Assembly: GCA_007116605.1 (NCBI GenBank)
Contig: SKID01000221.1
Span: forward strand, 1 to 5,139
Length of the DNA: 5,139 nt
Direction: 5' to 3'
Source: Tissierellia bacterium
GTDB lineage: Bacteria; Bacillota; Clostridia; Tissierellales; Dethiosulfatibacteraceae
Positions 1 to 5,125 of this stretch are shown here, one piece after another. A program made the position numbers and the translations under genes. Within the stretch, counting starts at the first letter, position 1; every line of letters starts with the position of its first letter. A model generated the notes under the pieces. The model did no database searches. It was not told the origin of the DNA and saw nothing but the letters and a program-made list of their open reading frames with translations.

Positions 1-321
1 CAAATGCAGCAAAAGCAAAAAATGAAAAATGATTGCAACGAAGGATTAAACAAATTTATCGCTACTGATTTTGTGATTAGCAAAAAAGACAAGCAATATT
101 TAAATTTGCCGGTATGGTTAGTCTTAGTCGTAGGATTGTTCACGATGCCATTTAGTATTATTGCATTAGTATTTATGCTTGTGAGTGGATTTGATATAAG
201 AGTTCGTTCAGGAAAGAAAACAGACTATGACATTAGCGAAAACATGGACAAAGTCGCAAAAAAGATAAAAGAAAAAACGAGCAAAATTTTCGAAGATGAC
301 GATGAAGAAAGTTCATTTTAA
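1..321 (+). CDS. Small membrane protein, DUF4342-like, 5' end probably cut by window
   Basis: The reading frame is open from the first base, so the true start may lie outside the window. The first in-frame ATG is at 4 and another is at 22, and neither has a visible Shine-Dalgarno sequence. Counting from the ATG at 4, the product has a polar N-terminus, then a long hydrophobic stretch at about residues 33-62, which is one membrane helix or a tight hairpin. A basic segment follows (RVRSGKK, about 66-72), then a charged Lys/Glu-rich helix and an acidic tail rich in Asp/Glu/Ser. The layout of a short polar strand (KDKQYLNLPV), a hydrophobic segment and a strand ending FDIRV resembles DUF4342 proteins, which in Firmicutes often carry an N-terminal UBA-like part that would lie upstream here. 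That assignment is from memory of the family pattern and is only moderately secure. Function is unknown. The gene ends in its own terminator and is not co-transcribed with the downstream cluster. Confidence 0.6.
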   Translation, partial: QMQQKQKMKNDCNEGLNKFIATDFVISKKDKQYLNLPVWLVLVVGLFTMPFSIIALVFMLVSGFDIRVRSGKKTDYDISENMDKVAKKIKEKTSKIFEDDDEESSF

Positions 322-346
322 AAAGACTAGACAATAGTCTTTTTTT
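320..346 (+). terminator. Intrinsic terminator of the first gene
   Basis: A perfect 10-bp inverted repeat, AAAAAGACTA (320-329) and TAGTCTTTTT (335-344), has a 5-nt loop (GACAA) and runs into a T-tract (340-346). The stop codon TAA at 319-321 overlaps the left arm. The stem is A/T-rich at its base with a 5-bp GACTA core, so it is short but of the usual A-tract/stem/T-tract form. Confidence 0.8.
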
Positions 347-365
347 ATCCGATGACTAACAGTGC

Positions 366-491
366 TATTGATAAAATATAGCGCCTATAGGTAATCAAAA
401 GAGGTTTATCGGTATTCTCGTTAATTAACTCAAATAAAAGAGAAGAGTTTAGTGTGTTTAATCCACAAGACGCTTCTCTTTTTTAATTAAC
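366..491 (+). other. Potentially structured, non-coding block (candidate small RNA or leader remnant)
   Basis: Several nested inverted repeats lie in this gene-free stretch. TATTGATAAA (366-375) can pair with TTTATCGGTA (405-414) using two G-U wobbles, and it encloses a small hairpin TATAG-CGC-CTATA (377-389). Further on, GTTAATTAA (420-428) can pair with TTAATTAAC (483-491), enclosing the perfect 10-bp stem AAAAGAGAAG (436-445) / CTTCTCTTTT (473-482). The right arms of these last two stems are directly contiguous, while the left arms are separated by 7 nt. I recognise no known riboswitch or RNA family in it and see no convincing promoter directly upstream. Strand is assumed from the T-run at 479-484. 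Confidence 0.4.
436..484 (+). terminator. Terminator-like hairpin with large loop
   Basis: The perfect 10-bp stem 436-445/473-482 is followed by, and partly made of, a six-T run (479-484). The 27-nt loop can form a small extra stem TGTG (453-456) / CACA (464-467). The loop is longer than in typical intrinsic terminators. The complementary strand also has a T-rich flank, so it could work in both directions. It may end a small RNA made from the block upstream or act as back-up to the terminator at 320-346. Confidence 0.45.
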
Positions 492-685
492 AAGACTCTT
501 GGATTCAGGTGGCGTTTTAAAACACCGCCGGTATGTTAGGTAGGGACTTGTTCAATCCTTATCACAAACTTTAAGAAATAGGATTCTGACCACTATAAGT
601 CATCGTATAAAGTATCAACACGATCATTAAGCTTGTAAATAAAACTATTTTGTAAATTAGAAAAGATGTATTGAATTTTAGTATA
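485..685. other. Gene-free spacer with short inverted repeats, no recognisable gene
   Basis: No coding frame of useful length was found on either strand. The patch 501-531 is clearly more GC-rich than its surroundings. It can form GGTG (508-511)/CACC (523-526) or, as a mutually exclusive alternative, GGCG (511-514)/CGCC (526-529), around the palindrome GTTTTAAAAC (514-523). AACAAG (489-494) and CTTGTT (547-552) could close this as a domain. AATCCT (554-559)/AGGATT (580-585) and ATCGT (602-606)/ACGAT (620-624) are further short stems. TTGTAAAT occurs as a direct repeat at 633-640 and 650-657. Individually these are weak. Their succession suggests either structured RNA or a decayed element, but nothing can be named. 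Confidence 0.35.
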
Positions 686-702
686 GGGTTAATATTTAAT
701 CC
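686..702. repeat. Imperfect palindrome over the -35 region (possible operator)
   Basis: GGGTTAATATTTAATCC has 7-bp arms around a TAT centre with one G/T mismatch. It lies where the -35 element of the promoter with -10 at 716-721 would be, which is the position expected of a regulator site. The binding protein is unknown, and AT-rich chance is a real alternative. Confidence 0.3.
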
Positions 703-721
703 ATTGCAATTACAATATAAT
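693..721 (+). promoter_or_regulatory. Candidate promoter for the MutS-like/lipoprotein/hydrolase cluster
   Basis: A perfect TATAAT lies at 716-721. The hexamer 17 bp upstream (693-698, TATTTA) is a poor -35, so the promoter would be weak or depend on a regulator. It is the best sigma-A-like -10 I found in the spacer. Initiation would fall near 728, giving an untranslated leader of roughly 115 nt before the MutS-like gene. Confidence 0.4.
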
Positions 722-790
722 AAATGTAAACTATTGATTGAAAATAAGGGTTGAAAGTGGTAATTTTAATTGGCAACAAGGAAAACTATA

Positions 791-844
791 AGGGAGGGAG
801 ATTGTCACTAACATGATAATGTCTATGACGGACAATCGAATAAT
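791..844 (+). promoter_or_regulatory. Translation-initiation region: strong SD plus stem that can loop out the spacer
   Basis: The only strong Shine-Dalgarno near the MutS-like gene is the purine run AGGGAGGGAG (791-800, GGAGG core 793-797). That core is 47 nt from the ATG at 845, far too distant in linear sequence. Immediately after it a perfect 7-bp inverted repeat, GATTGTC (800-806) / GACAATC (831-837), can form, with a minor hairpin ACAT-GATA-ATGT (811-822) in its loop. If the stem forms, the core sits about 9 nt from the ATG (2 nt before and 7 nt after the stem), which is a normal spacing. If it does not, the same SD is about 15 nt upstream of the short leader ORF at 813. Both readings are inference from the sequence. 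Confidence 0.5.
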
Positions 845-848
845 ATGA
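813..848 (+). CDS. Possible 11-codon leader ORF coupled to the MutS-like gene
   Basis: The frame ATG...TGA encodes MIMSMTDNRII. Its stop overlaps the next start as ATGA (845-848), the classic arrangement for translational coupling. The strong SD AGGGAGGGAG lies upstream, though its GGAGG core is 15 nt away, longer than optimal. The ORF lies largely within the loop of the 800-837 stem. The peptide has no recognisable amino-acid run of the attenuation type. If translated, it would deliver ribosomes to the MutS-like start, which otherwise lacks a close SD. It could equally be a chance frame. Confidence 0.35.
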   Translation: MIMSMTDNRII

Positions 849-2575
849 CTAAACATAAAATCCTAATGACAAGTACAATGGTATTAAGTTTTATCTTTAT
901 ATTAATGGGACAAGGTATCCATCCCATTTATTTTGGGATTGGGCTGATACTCATTTTTCTGAGTCTGTTTTTATTCTTACGAAACAAACGATTAATGTAT
1001 GAAAAATTTATTGAAATCGAAAAAAAGAACTGGTATCAATCAAAAAAAAGAAAATACAATAAAATGACCTATACAGGATTAGACGAGGAGTTATCAGATC
1101 ATCAAACTAGATTTAGACTAGATGAGCAAACATGGAATGACTTAAGACTAGATAATATTTTCCAAAAGATAGACACAACGCTGACAATTCCAGGTCAACA
1201 AGCTTTGTATCGAGATTTGCGCCAAATTTCACTAAATAGAGATGAACTAAATCATCGACATGCTGCTATTGAAAACTTAACCCAAGACCATGAGTTGCGA
1301 AATAAAATTATTGAAATACTTGCCAATATTGGCATACAAGATGGAGACCATACGACGCAGTTTTTATTTCAGCCCTTTAGCTTTGATGAAAATCATGTTA
1401 AAAAACTAAAGATTGCTCGGTTTGTAGTGCCTCTTAACTTAGGGATTCTATTTTTTAATCTGCAAATAGGAATTTTAGCCATCATTGCAGCGATTGCCTT
1501 TAACACTAAAAACTATTATGACACTAAAAATCATATAGGAGCTTATTCAGATTCAATGAAATATATGAGTCGTGTCATATCAGGTGCCCATAAACTATTA
1601 GAAATAGATTGTGATATTCTCAATGTTGATAAAATACGTCTGAGCAATGCGCTGCAAAAAACAAAGGGTGTTCGTAAGCAATTTGACAAATTAGTTTTTG
1701 GCAATAATCAGAAAGGAAGAACATCTGAACTGTCCTTTTTATATGATTATATCAATATGGTTTTCTTAATAGAGCCTATCTTGTTTTATAACTCACTAAA
1801 AGGTGTTGAAGAAAAACTGGATGAGCTTAAGGTTATTTATTATGCTATTGGAAATGTAGATATGTTACTGTCTTGTGCAGCATTTAGATATAATCAACCC
1901 ATCTGGTCAGCACCTGTTTGGGATGAGTCTGGCGATTTAAACATTAAGAAGGCCTCATTTCCTTTGCTAGAACAACCCATCAGAAACGATATCACTGTTA
2001 TCAATGGAGAAGGCATTATGGTGACAGGATCAAACATGTCTGGTAAATCAACTTTTTTAAGAACCGTTGCGGTTAATATTGTTTTAGCACAAAGTATTGT
2101 ATCGACGACTTGTCAGCACTATCAATCAAAGATTTATCAGCCGTATACCTCGATAAATATCAGCGATAATATTGAGTCAGGTGAAAGTTATTATCTAGCT
2201 GAAGTAAAAGCCATTAAACGTGCCTTAGATGCTTCTAACTCAAATGGAAATATCATTGTATTTATTGACGAGATTTTTAATGGAACAAATAGAATTGAAA
2301 GAACTTCAGCAGCACTAGAAATATTAGACTATCTTAAGTCTAAAGGAGTCATTGTGTTTGTGGCGACTCATGATTTAGAAATATCCAGAGAAATTAAAGG
2401 ATTTAAAAACTACTTTTTTACTGAAGAAGTCCTAGACCATGATATAAAATTTGATTATCAATTGCATGAAGGGATTAGCAACTCTTCTAATGCCCTAGAA
2501 ATACTTAAGCTGATGCATTATCCAGACGTGATTTATCACAGGGCAAAAATGCGAACAAAATCTATTGCCTCTTAA
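845..2575 (+). CDS. Membrane-anchored MutS-family ATPase (MutS-related protein)
   Basis: This 576-residue protein has a MutS-type ATPase domain at its C-terminus. The Walker A is GSNMSGKST (395-403, K401), close to the MutS form GPNMxGKST. Walker B and the following loop are FIDEIFNGTN (473-482, D475 and E476). The switch histidine is in VATHD (506-510, H509). ESGESYYLAEVKAIKRAL (444-461) occupies the signature region, and a family-like tail HEGISNSSNA follows at 541-550. Two membrane helices lie at the N-terminus (about 6-22 and 26-46). A second hydrophobic block at 191-219 is a helix pair or one long helix. LDEQTWNDLRLDNIF (92-106) and the following LYRDLR match the start of the lever/core region in membrane-type MutS relatives. 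Mismatch-binding domain I and its Phe-X-Glu motif are absent, so a role in ordinary mismatch repair is doubtful. ATP-driven conformational work at the membrane is inferred. The start at 845 is the only candidate before M8, because no other start codon precedes it in frame before a stop at 809. It is the first gene of the three-gene cluster. The precise role is unknown. Confidence 0.9.
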   Translation: MTKHKILMTSTMVLSFIFILMGQGIHPIYFGIGLILIFLSLFLFLRNKRLMYEKFIEIEKKNWYQSKKRKYNKMTYTGLDEELSDHQTRFRLDEQTWNDLRLDNIFQKIDTTLTIPGQQALYRDLRQISLNRDELNHRHAAIENLTQDHELRNKIIEILANIGIQDGDHTTQFLFQPFSFDENHVKKLKIARFVVPLNLGILFFNLQIGILAIIAAIAFNTKNYYDTKNHIGAYSDSMKYMSRVISGAHKLLEIDCDILNVDKIRLSNALQKTKGVRKQFDKLVFGNNQKGRTSELSFLYDYINMVFLIEPILFYNSLKGVEEKLDELKVIYYAIGNVDMLLSCAAFRYNQPIWSAPVWDESGDLNIKKASFPLLEQPIRNDITVINGEGIMVTGSNMSGKSTFLRTVAVNIVLAQSIVSTTCQHYQSKIYQPYTSINISDNIESGESYYLAEVKAIKRALDASNSNGNIIVFIDEIFNGTNRIERTSAALEILDYLKSKGVIVFVATHDLEISREIKGFKNYFFTEEVLDHDIKFDYQLHEGISNSSNALEILKLMHYPDVIYHRAKMRTKSIAS

Positions 2576-2591
2576 TCATTTTACTAGACGT

Positions 2592-2611
2592 AAAGGAGAA
2601 CAAGGAGAAAA
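2592..2611 (+). promoter_or_regulatory. Tandem Shine-Dalgarno sequences before the lipoprotein gene
   Basis: Two SD motifs stand in series: AAAGGAG (2592-2598) and AAGGAG (2602-2607). The downstream one is only 4 nt from the ATG at 2612, the upstream one 13 nt. Neither is at the ideal distance, but together they firmly support a start at 2612, which also gives the expected Lys/Arg-rich start of a signal peptide. Confidence 0.7.
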
Positions 2612-3058
2612 ATGAAAAGAAAACTAATGATTTGTTTAAACATAATGATGATATTGTTGATTTTGATGGGTTGCCAAGAAAAAACAAGCCCCATATCCCT
2701 AGCAGGTCAATGGGATTTAGAATCCATTACTTCTATTGATGAAGGTCTGATAGCTGTTGGGAGAGCCTCTAGTAAGTATCATGAGTTTGATGGACAACAA
2801 AAGGACTTAATAGCTATTTTTAGTGAAGAGGGGACTTTCACCATCACAGGATCAGAAGAGACTATGGATGGTGTTTACAGTGATGATGATAAGCGCCATA
2901 GCCTAGATACCATCCCCATTAAAATGCGTTTTGATTACGGTATTGAAACATTGGGAGTCATTGGAGTAAGACAATATGAAGATGGTAAAAAAGTCAATTC
3001 TTTGACATTTACAGTTGATGATAAAATATATTCTTTTATTCAACAAACAGATGATTAA
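2612..3058 (+). CDS. Small predicted lipoprotein, function unknown
   Basis: The 148-residue product begins with a type II signal peptide: basic MKRK, a hydrophobic core (about 6-18) and the lipobox LMGC (18-21). Cys21 would be lipidated and the mature protein anchored on the outer face of the membrane. The mature part starts with a short polar linker, then LAGQWDLESI (30-39). It continues with alternating short strands such as IAIFSEEGTFTITG, MDGVY and a C-terminal LTFTVDDKIYSFIQ. This small all-beta pattern, with a G-x-W near the start and strand-turn repeats, recalls lipocalin-like or similar secreted barrel domains. The resemblance is only by pattern and no family is claimed. It lies 36 nt after the MutS-like gene and 27 nt before the serine hydrolase with no terminator, so co-transcription is likely. 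It may bind a ligand or assist the neighbouring hydrolase, but this is inferred from position only. Confidence 0.85.
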   Translation: MKRKLMICLNIMMILLILMGCQEKTSPISLAGQWDLESITSIDEGLIAVGRASSKYHEFDGQQKDLIAIFSEEGTFTITGSEETMDGVYSDDDKRHSLDTIPIKMRFDYGIETLGVIGVRQYEDGKKVNSLTFTVDDKIYSFIQQTDD

Positions 3059-3071
3059 AACTTTCCATCAT

Positions 3072-3088
3072 AAAGGAGTGATATTGTG
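3072..3088 (+). promoter_or_regulatory. SD that fixes a GTG start for the serine hydrolase
   Basis: AAAGGAG (3072-3078) lies 7 nt upstream of GTG at 3086. The next in-frame ATG is 12 codons further on, inside the signal peptide, so the GTG start is the one that keeps an intact basic N-terminus (MKRG). Confidence 0.8.
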
Positions 3089-4978
3089 AAAAGAGGTTTA
3101 GCTTTAGCACTAATAGTAGGAATGCTGTTATGCCATACTTCAATTGCCTTTGCATTAGAAGAAACACCATCAGGTGTTTTGTTTAATGACCTGGAGTCTT
3201 TTATCGATGATTACGTAGCGAAATATATTGGAGAAACTTCTCCAGGATTAGCAGTAGTGCTAGTCAAAGATGATGAGATTGTTTTCTCTAAAGGATATGG
3301 TTACTCTGATTTAGAAAAGGGCATCCATGTTAATCCTGAAACCACGCTATTTGAATATGGATCCATTAGTAAGTTGTTTGTTTACACAGCAGTCATGCAA
3401 CTAGTAGAAGATGGAATCCTTAATCTTAACGAGGACATAAGAACGTATCTTCCAGAAGGATTTTTAAGAAGTTTGCGATATGATGACCCAATTACTTTGT
3501 TACACCTTATGAATCATACAGCGGGTTTTGAAGATCATTTATTTGATGTAGTGGTCACTTCAGGTGTGCATCAGAGTTTTGAGAACACACTCATGCATAA
3601 TCAGCCTGAACAAATATACCAACCAGGCACAATCACTGCCTATTCAAATTATGGGGTTGCACTAGCTGCCTATATTGTCCAAAGTATGGTTGATCAAGAA
3701 TTTCATGAGTATATTACTAGGGAAATCTTTTTGCCATCTGAAATGATGATGACCTTTTCACATCCTGATCTAAACGAAAAATCAGTGGTGGTTGACAATA
3801 AAGCTAATGGTTATCGACCCATAGGTAATGGGCAGTTTAGAATAGGTAGATGGAGTTATCTGCCTCTTTATCCTGTAGGGGGTGTCAATGGCACTGCAGA
3901 AGACTTAGCAAGGTTTGCAAAGGCATTGATGCCTACTGAATCAGAAAAAAGTGTGTTATTTAATGAAAGAGAGACTCTAAATCAAATGCTGTCGCAAAGT
4001 CATGCTATGGGGCCAGGTCTTTCAGGATTTGCCCATGGTTTTATTGAATTTGATGGATTGTTTAGGGCAGTGGGTCACGGGGGAAATACCGCCTATTTTA
4101 CAGCTCAGATGAATATTGTACCCGAAAAACGTTTTGGGGTAATTATTTTATCTAATGCTGCTAATGAAATGGATTTGACTTTAGGTTTAACAAATGCATT
4201 ACTAGGTGAGAACCTTGATCAAAAGCCTTTGTATAAAGGAGTTTTACCGGATGTTGAACAGGTAACAGGAGTATATATTTCAGCAAGACGACCCTACAAT
4301 TCATTTCTAAAACTTTATGGATTTTTATCGCCACTTAAGGTGAATAAAACAGGGGCGGATACAATAGAGATAAGCTATGCGGGACAAGCAGGTCAGTTTA
4401 AACAAATAGCTCCTTTTTTGTATAAAAGAGTAGAAGCAGAAGGTGCAATCTTTCGATATCACTTTGATTTTGTTTATTTCCAAATGGAAGATGGTGTGGT
4501 GAAAAGAGTATCTGGTGATTTTGTACCATTGCCACCAGGTTATTCACAAGGTAGATTATTATTAGATGGTATGATTGCAGTTGCAAGTACCCTCTTCTTT
4601 TTATTGACCTTTATAGGCGTATTGATGAAGAAAATTATCCATAAGATAAAAAAGTCAAAAAAGTTAGTCTCAGAAGGAAAGATAAACTCGGTTTGCTTAA
4701 TATATCTACTGCCAATGGTCTTTTTGATTAGCAACAATGTGGCTCTGATTGGGAGGATGCTGATCAATCATTTTAGATCTTTTTCTGAATTCAAACCTCA
4801 AATTCTCTTAAATTATCCTTTGGGGATGGTTTCTCTAGCAATTGGAGTTGTAGCACTTGCATATAGTATTAAAAAAGACATGCCTAAAAGACACTCATTA
4901 TTCTATACGGGGTCTTTAATCATGATGGCTGCTTTCATGATGGTTCTTTTTAGGTGGGGGTTTTTTGATTTATTGTAA
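3086..4978 (+). CDS. Serine hydrolase of the beta-lactamase/PBP4* family with C-terminal membrane domain
   Basis: This 630-residue protein has a Sec signal peptide (MKRG, hydrophobic core to about 22, likely cleavage after AFA at 23). An active-site-serine domain of the class C beta-lactamase/DD-peptidase fold (PF00144 type) covers about 35-375. The catalytic motifs are visible: SISK (S93, K96), YSN (186-188) and HGG (331-333) in place of the KTG of penicillin-binding proteins, as is common in the esterase/PBP4*-like branch. LMNHTAGFED (141-150) and the region near VPEKRFGVIILSN (345-357) are also typical. A beta-rich linker (about 385-485) is followed by four predicted membrane helices (about 491-514, 533-557, 573-593, 605-628). 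The enzyme domain would face outside. Family members act on peptidoglycan peptides, D-amino-acid peptides, esters or beta-lactams, and the substrate here cannot be read from sequence. It is the last gene of the cluster, 27 nt after the lipoprotein gene. In-frame double stops TAA TAG end it. Resistance to beta-lactams should not be assumed. Confidence 0.9.
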   Translation: MKRGLALALIVGMLLCHTSIAFALEETPSGVLFNDLESFIDDYVAKYIGETSPGLAVVLVKDDEIVFSKGYGYSDLEKGIHVNPETTLFEYGSISKLFVYTAVMQLVEDGILNLNEDIRTYLPEGFLRSLRYDDPITLLHLMNHTAGFEDHLFDVVVTSGVHQSFENTLMHNQPEQIYQPGTITAYSNYGVALAAYIVQSMVDQEFHEYITREIFLPSEMMMTFSHPDLNEKSVVVDNKANGYRPIGNGQFRIGRWSYLPLYPVGGVNGTAEDLARFAKALMPTESEKSVLFNERETLNQMLSQSHAMGPGLSGFAHGFIEFDGLFRAVGHGGNTAYFTAQMNIVPEKRFGVIILSNAANEMDLTLGLTNALLGENLDQKPLYKGVLPDVEQVTGVYISARRPYNSFLKLYGFLSPLKVNKTGADTIEISYAGQAGQFKQIAPFLYKRVEAEGAIFRYHFDFVYFQMEDGVVKRVSGDFVPLPPGYSQGRLLLDGMIAVASTLFFLLTFIGVLMKKIIHKIKKSKKLVSEGKINSVCLIYLLPMVFLISNNVALIGRMLINHFRSFSEFKPQILLNYPLGMVSLAIGVVALAYSIKKDMPKRHSLFYTGSLIMMAAFMMVLFRWGFFDLL

Positions 4979-4990
4979 TAGTGGATACAC

Positions 4991-5008
4991 AAAACCAACT
5001 GTTTTTTT
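4991..5008 (+). terminator. Weak candidate terminator after the serine hydrolase
   Basis: AAAAC (4991-4995) can pair with GTTTT (5001-5005) around the loop CAACT, and a seven-T run (5002-5008) follows. The stem is only 5 bp with one G-C pair, so termination would be inefficient. No better hairpin with a T-run occurs before the next promoter. Confidence 0.35.
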
Positions 5009-5045
5009 ATGCTAATCTTACAGCTTAAGAAGTGAAAGCAATCAC

Positions 5046-5056
5046 GATGAGTCATC
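5046..5056. repeat. 11-bp palindrome upstream of the consensus promoter
   Basis: GATGAGTCATC has perfect 5-bp arms about a central G and ends 10 bp before the -35 box at 5067. The position suits an activator or second regulator site. No known consensus is claimed. Confidence 0.3.
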
Positions 5057-5066
5057 TGAAAATAAC

Positions 5067-5095
5067 TTGACAAAAAATGTATAGATATATATAAT
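5067..5095 (+). promoter_or_regulatory. Perfect sigma-A consensus promoter for the gene entering at the right edge
   Basis: TTGACA (5067-5072) and TATAAT (5090-5095) are separated by exactly 17 bp, a full match to the housekeeping consensus. Initiation is expected near 5102, leaving a leader of only about 25 nt before the start codon. Such a strong promoter next to an inverted repeat suggests control by a repressor. Confidence 0.85.
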
Positions 5096-5116
5096 ATTGT
5101 TAATTATATAAACAAT
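5096..5116. repeat. Inverted repeat at the transcription start (possible operator)
   Basis: ATTGTT (5096-5101) and AACAAT (5111-5116) form perfect 6-bp arms with a 9-bp AT-only spacer. It begins directly after the -10 box and covers the predicted start site, where repressors of self-regulated Gram-positive operons often bind. The regulator is unidentified and may be encoded by the gene that starts at 5126/5129. Confidence 0.45.
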
Positions 5117-5125
5117 CGAGGTGTG

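Noticed and set aside
366..491. Known riboswitch (purine, SAM, TPP, preQ1, fluoride and similar) in the structured block
   Set aside because: None of the conserved core sequences I know for these classes is present, and no gene follows directly after the terminator-like hairpin.
506..531. T-box antiterminator-like sequence (AGGTGG ... ACCGCC)
   Set aside because: The T-box core has its two halves almost adjacent. Here about 11 nt separate them, no terminator follows, and the downstream gene is not an aminoacyl-tRNA or amino-acid gene.
633..657. Direct repeat TTGTAAAT twice, possible start of an iteron or CRISPR-like array
   Set aside because: Only two 8-bp copies in very AT-rich DNA, with no third copy and no spacers of constant size. 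Chance is the simplest explanation.
845..2575. Calling the MutS-like gene mutS or mutS2
   Set aside because: It lacks the mismatch-recognition domain of MutS and no Smr nuclease domain like that of MutS2 is visible at its C-terminus. It also has membrane helices absent from both.
3119..3136. Lipobox in the serine hydrolase signal peptide (MLLC)
   Set aside because: Leucine at -1 and methionine at -3 do not fit the lipobox. A normal cleavage site (AFA) follows at residues 21-23, and the protein is already anchored by four helices.
4398..4767. Two overlapping minus-strand open frames (62 and 75 codons)
   Set aside because: They lie antisense inside the serine hydrolase coding region, have no SD or promoter of note, and show compositions expected from reverse reading of AT-rich hydrophobic codons.
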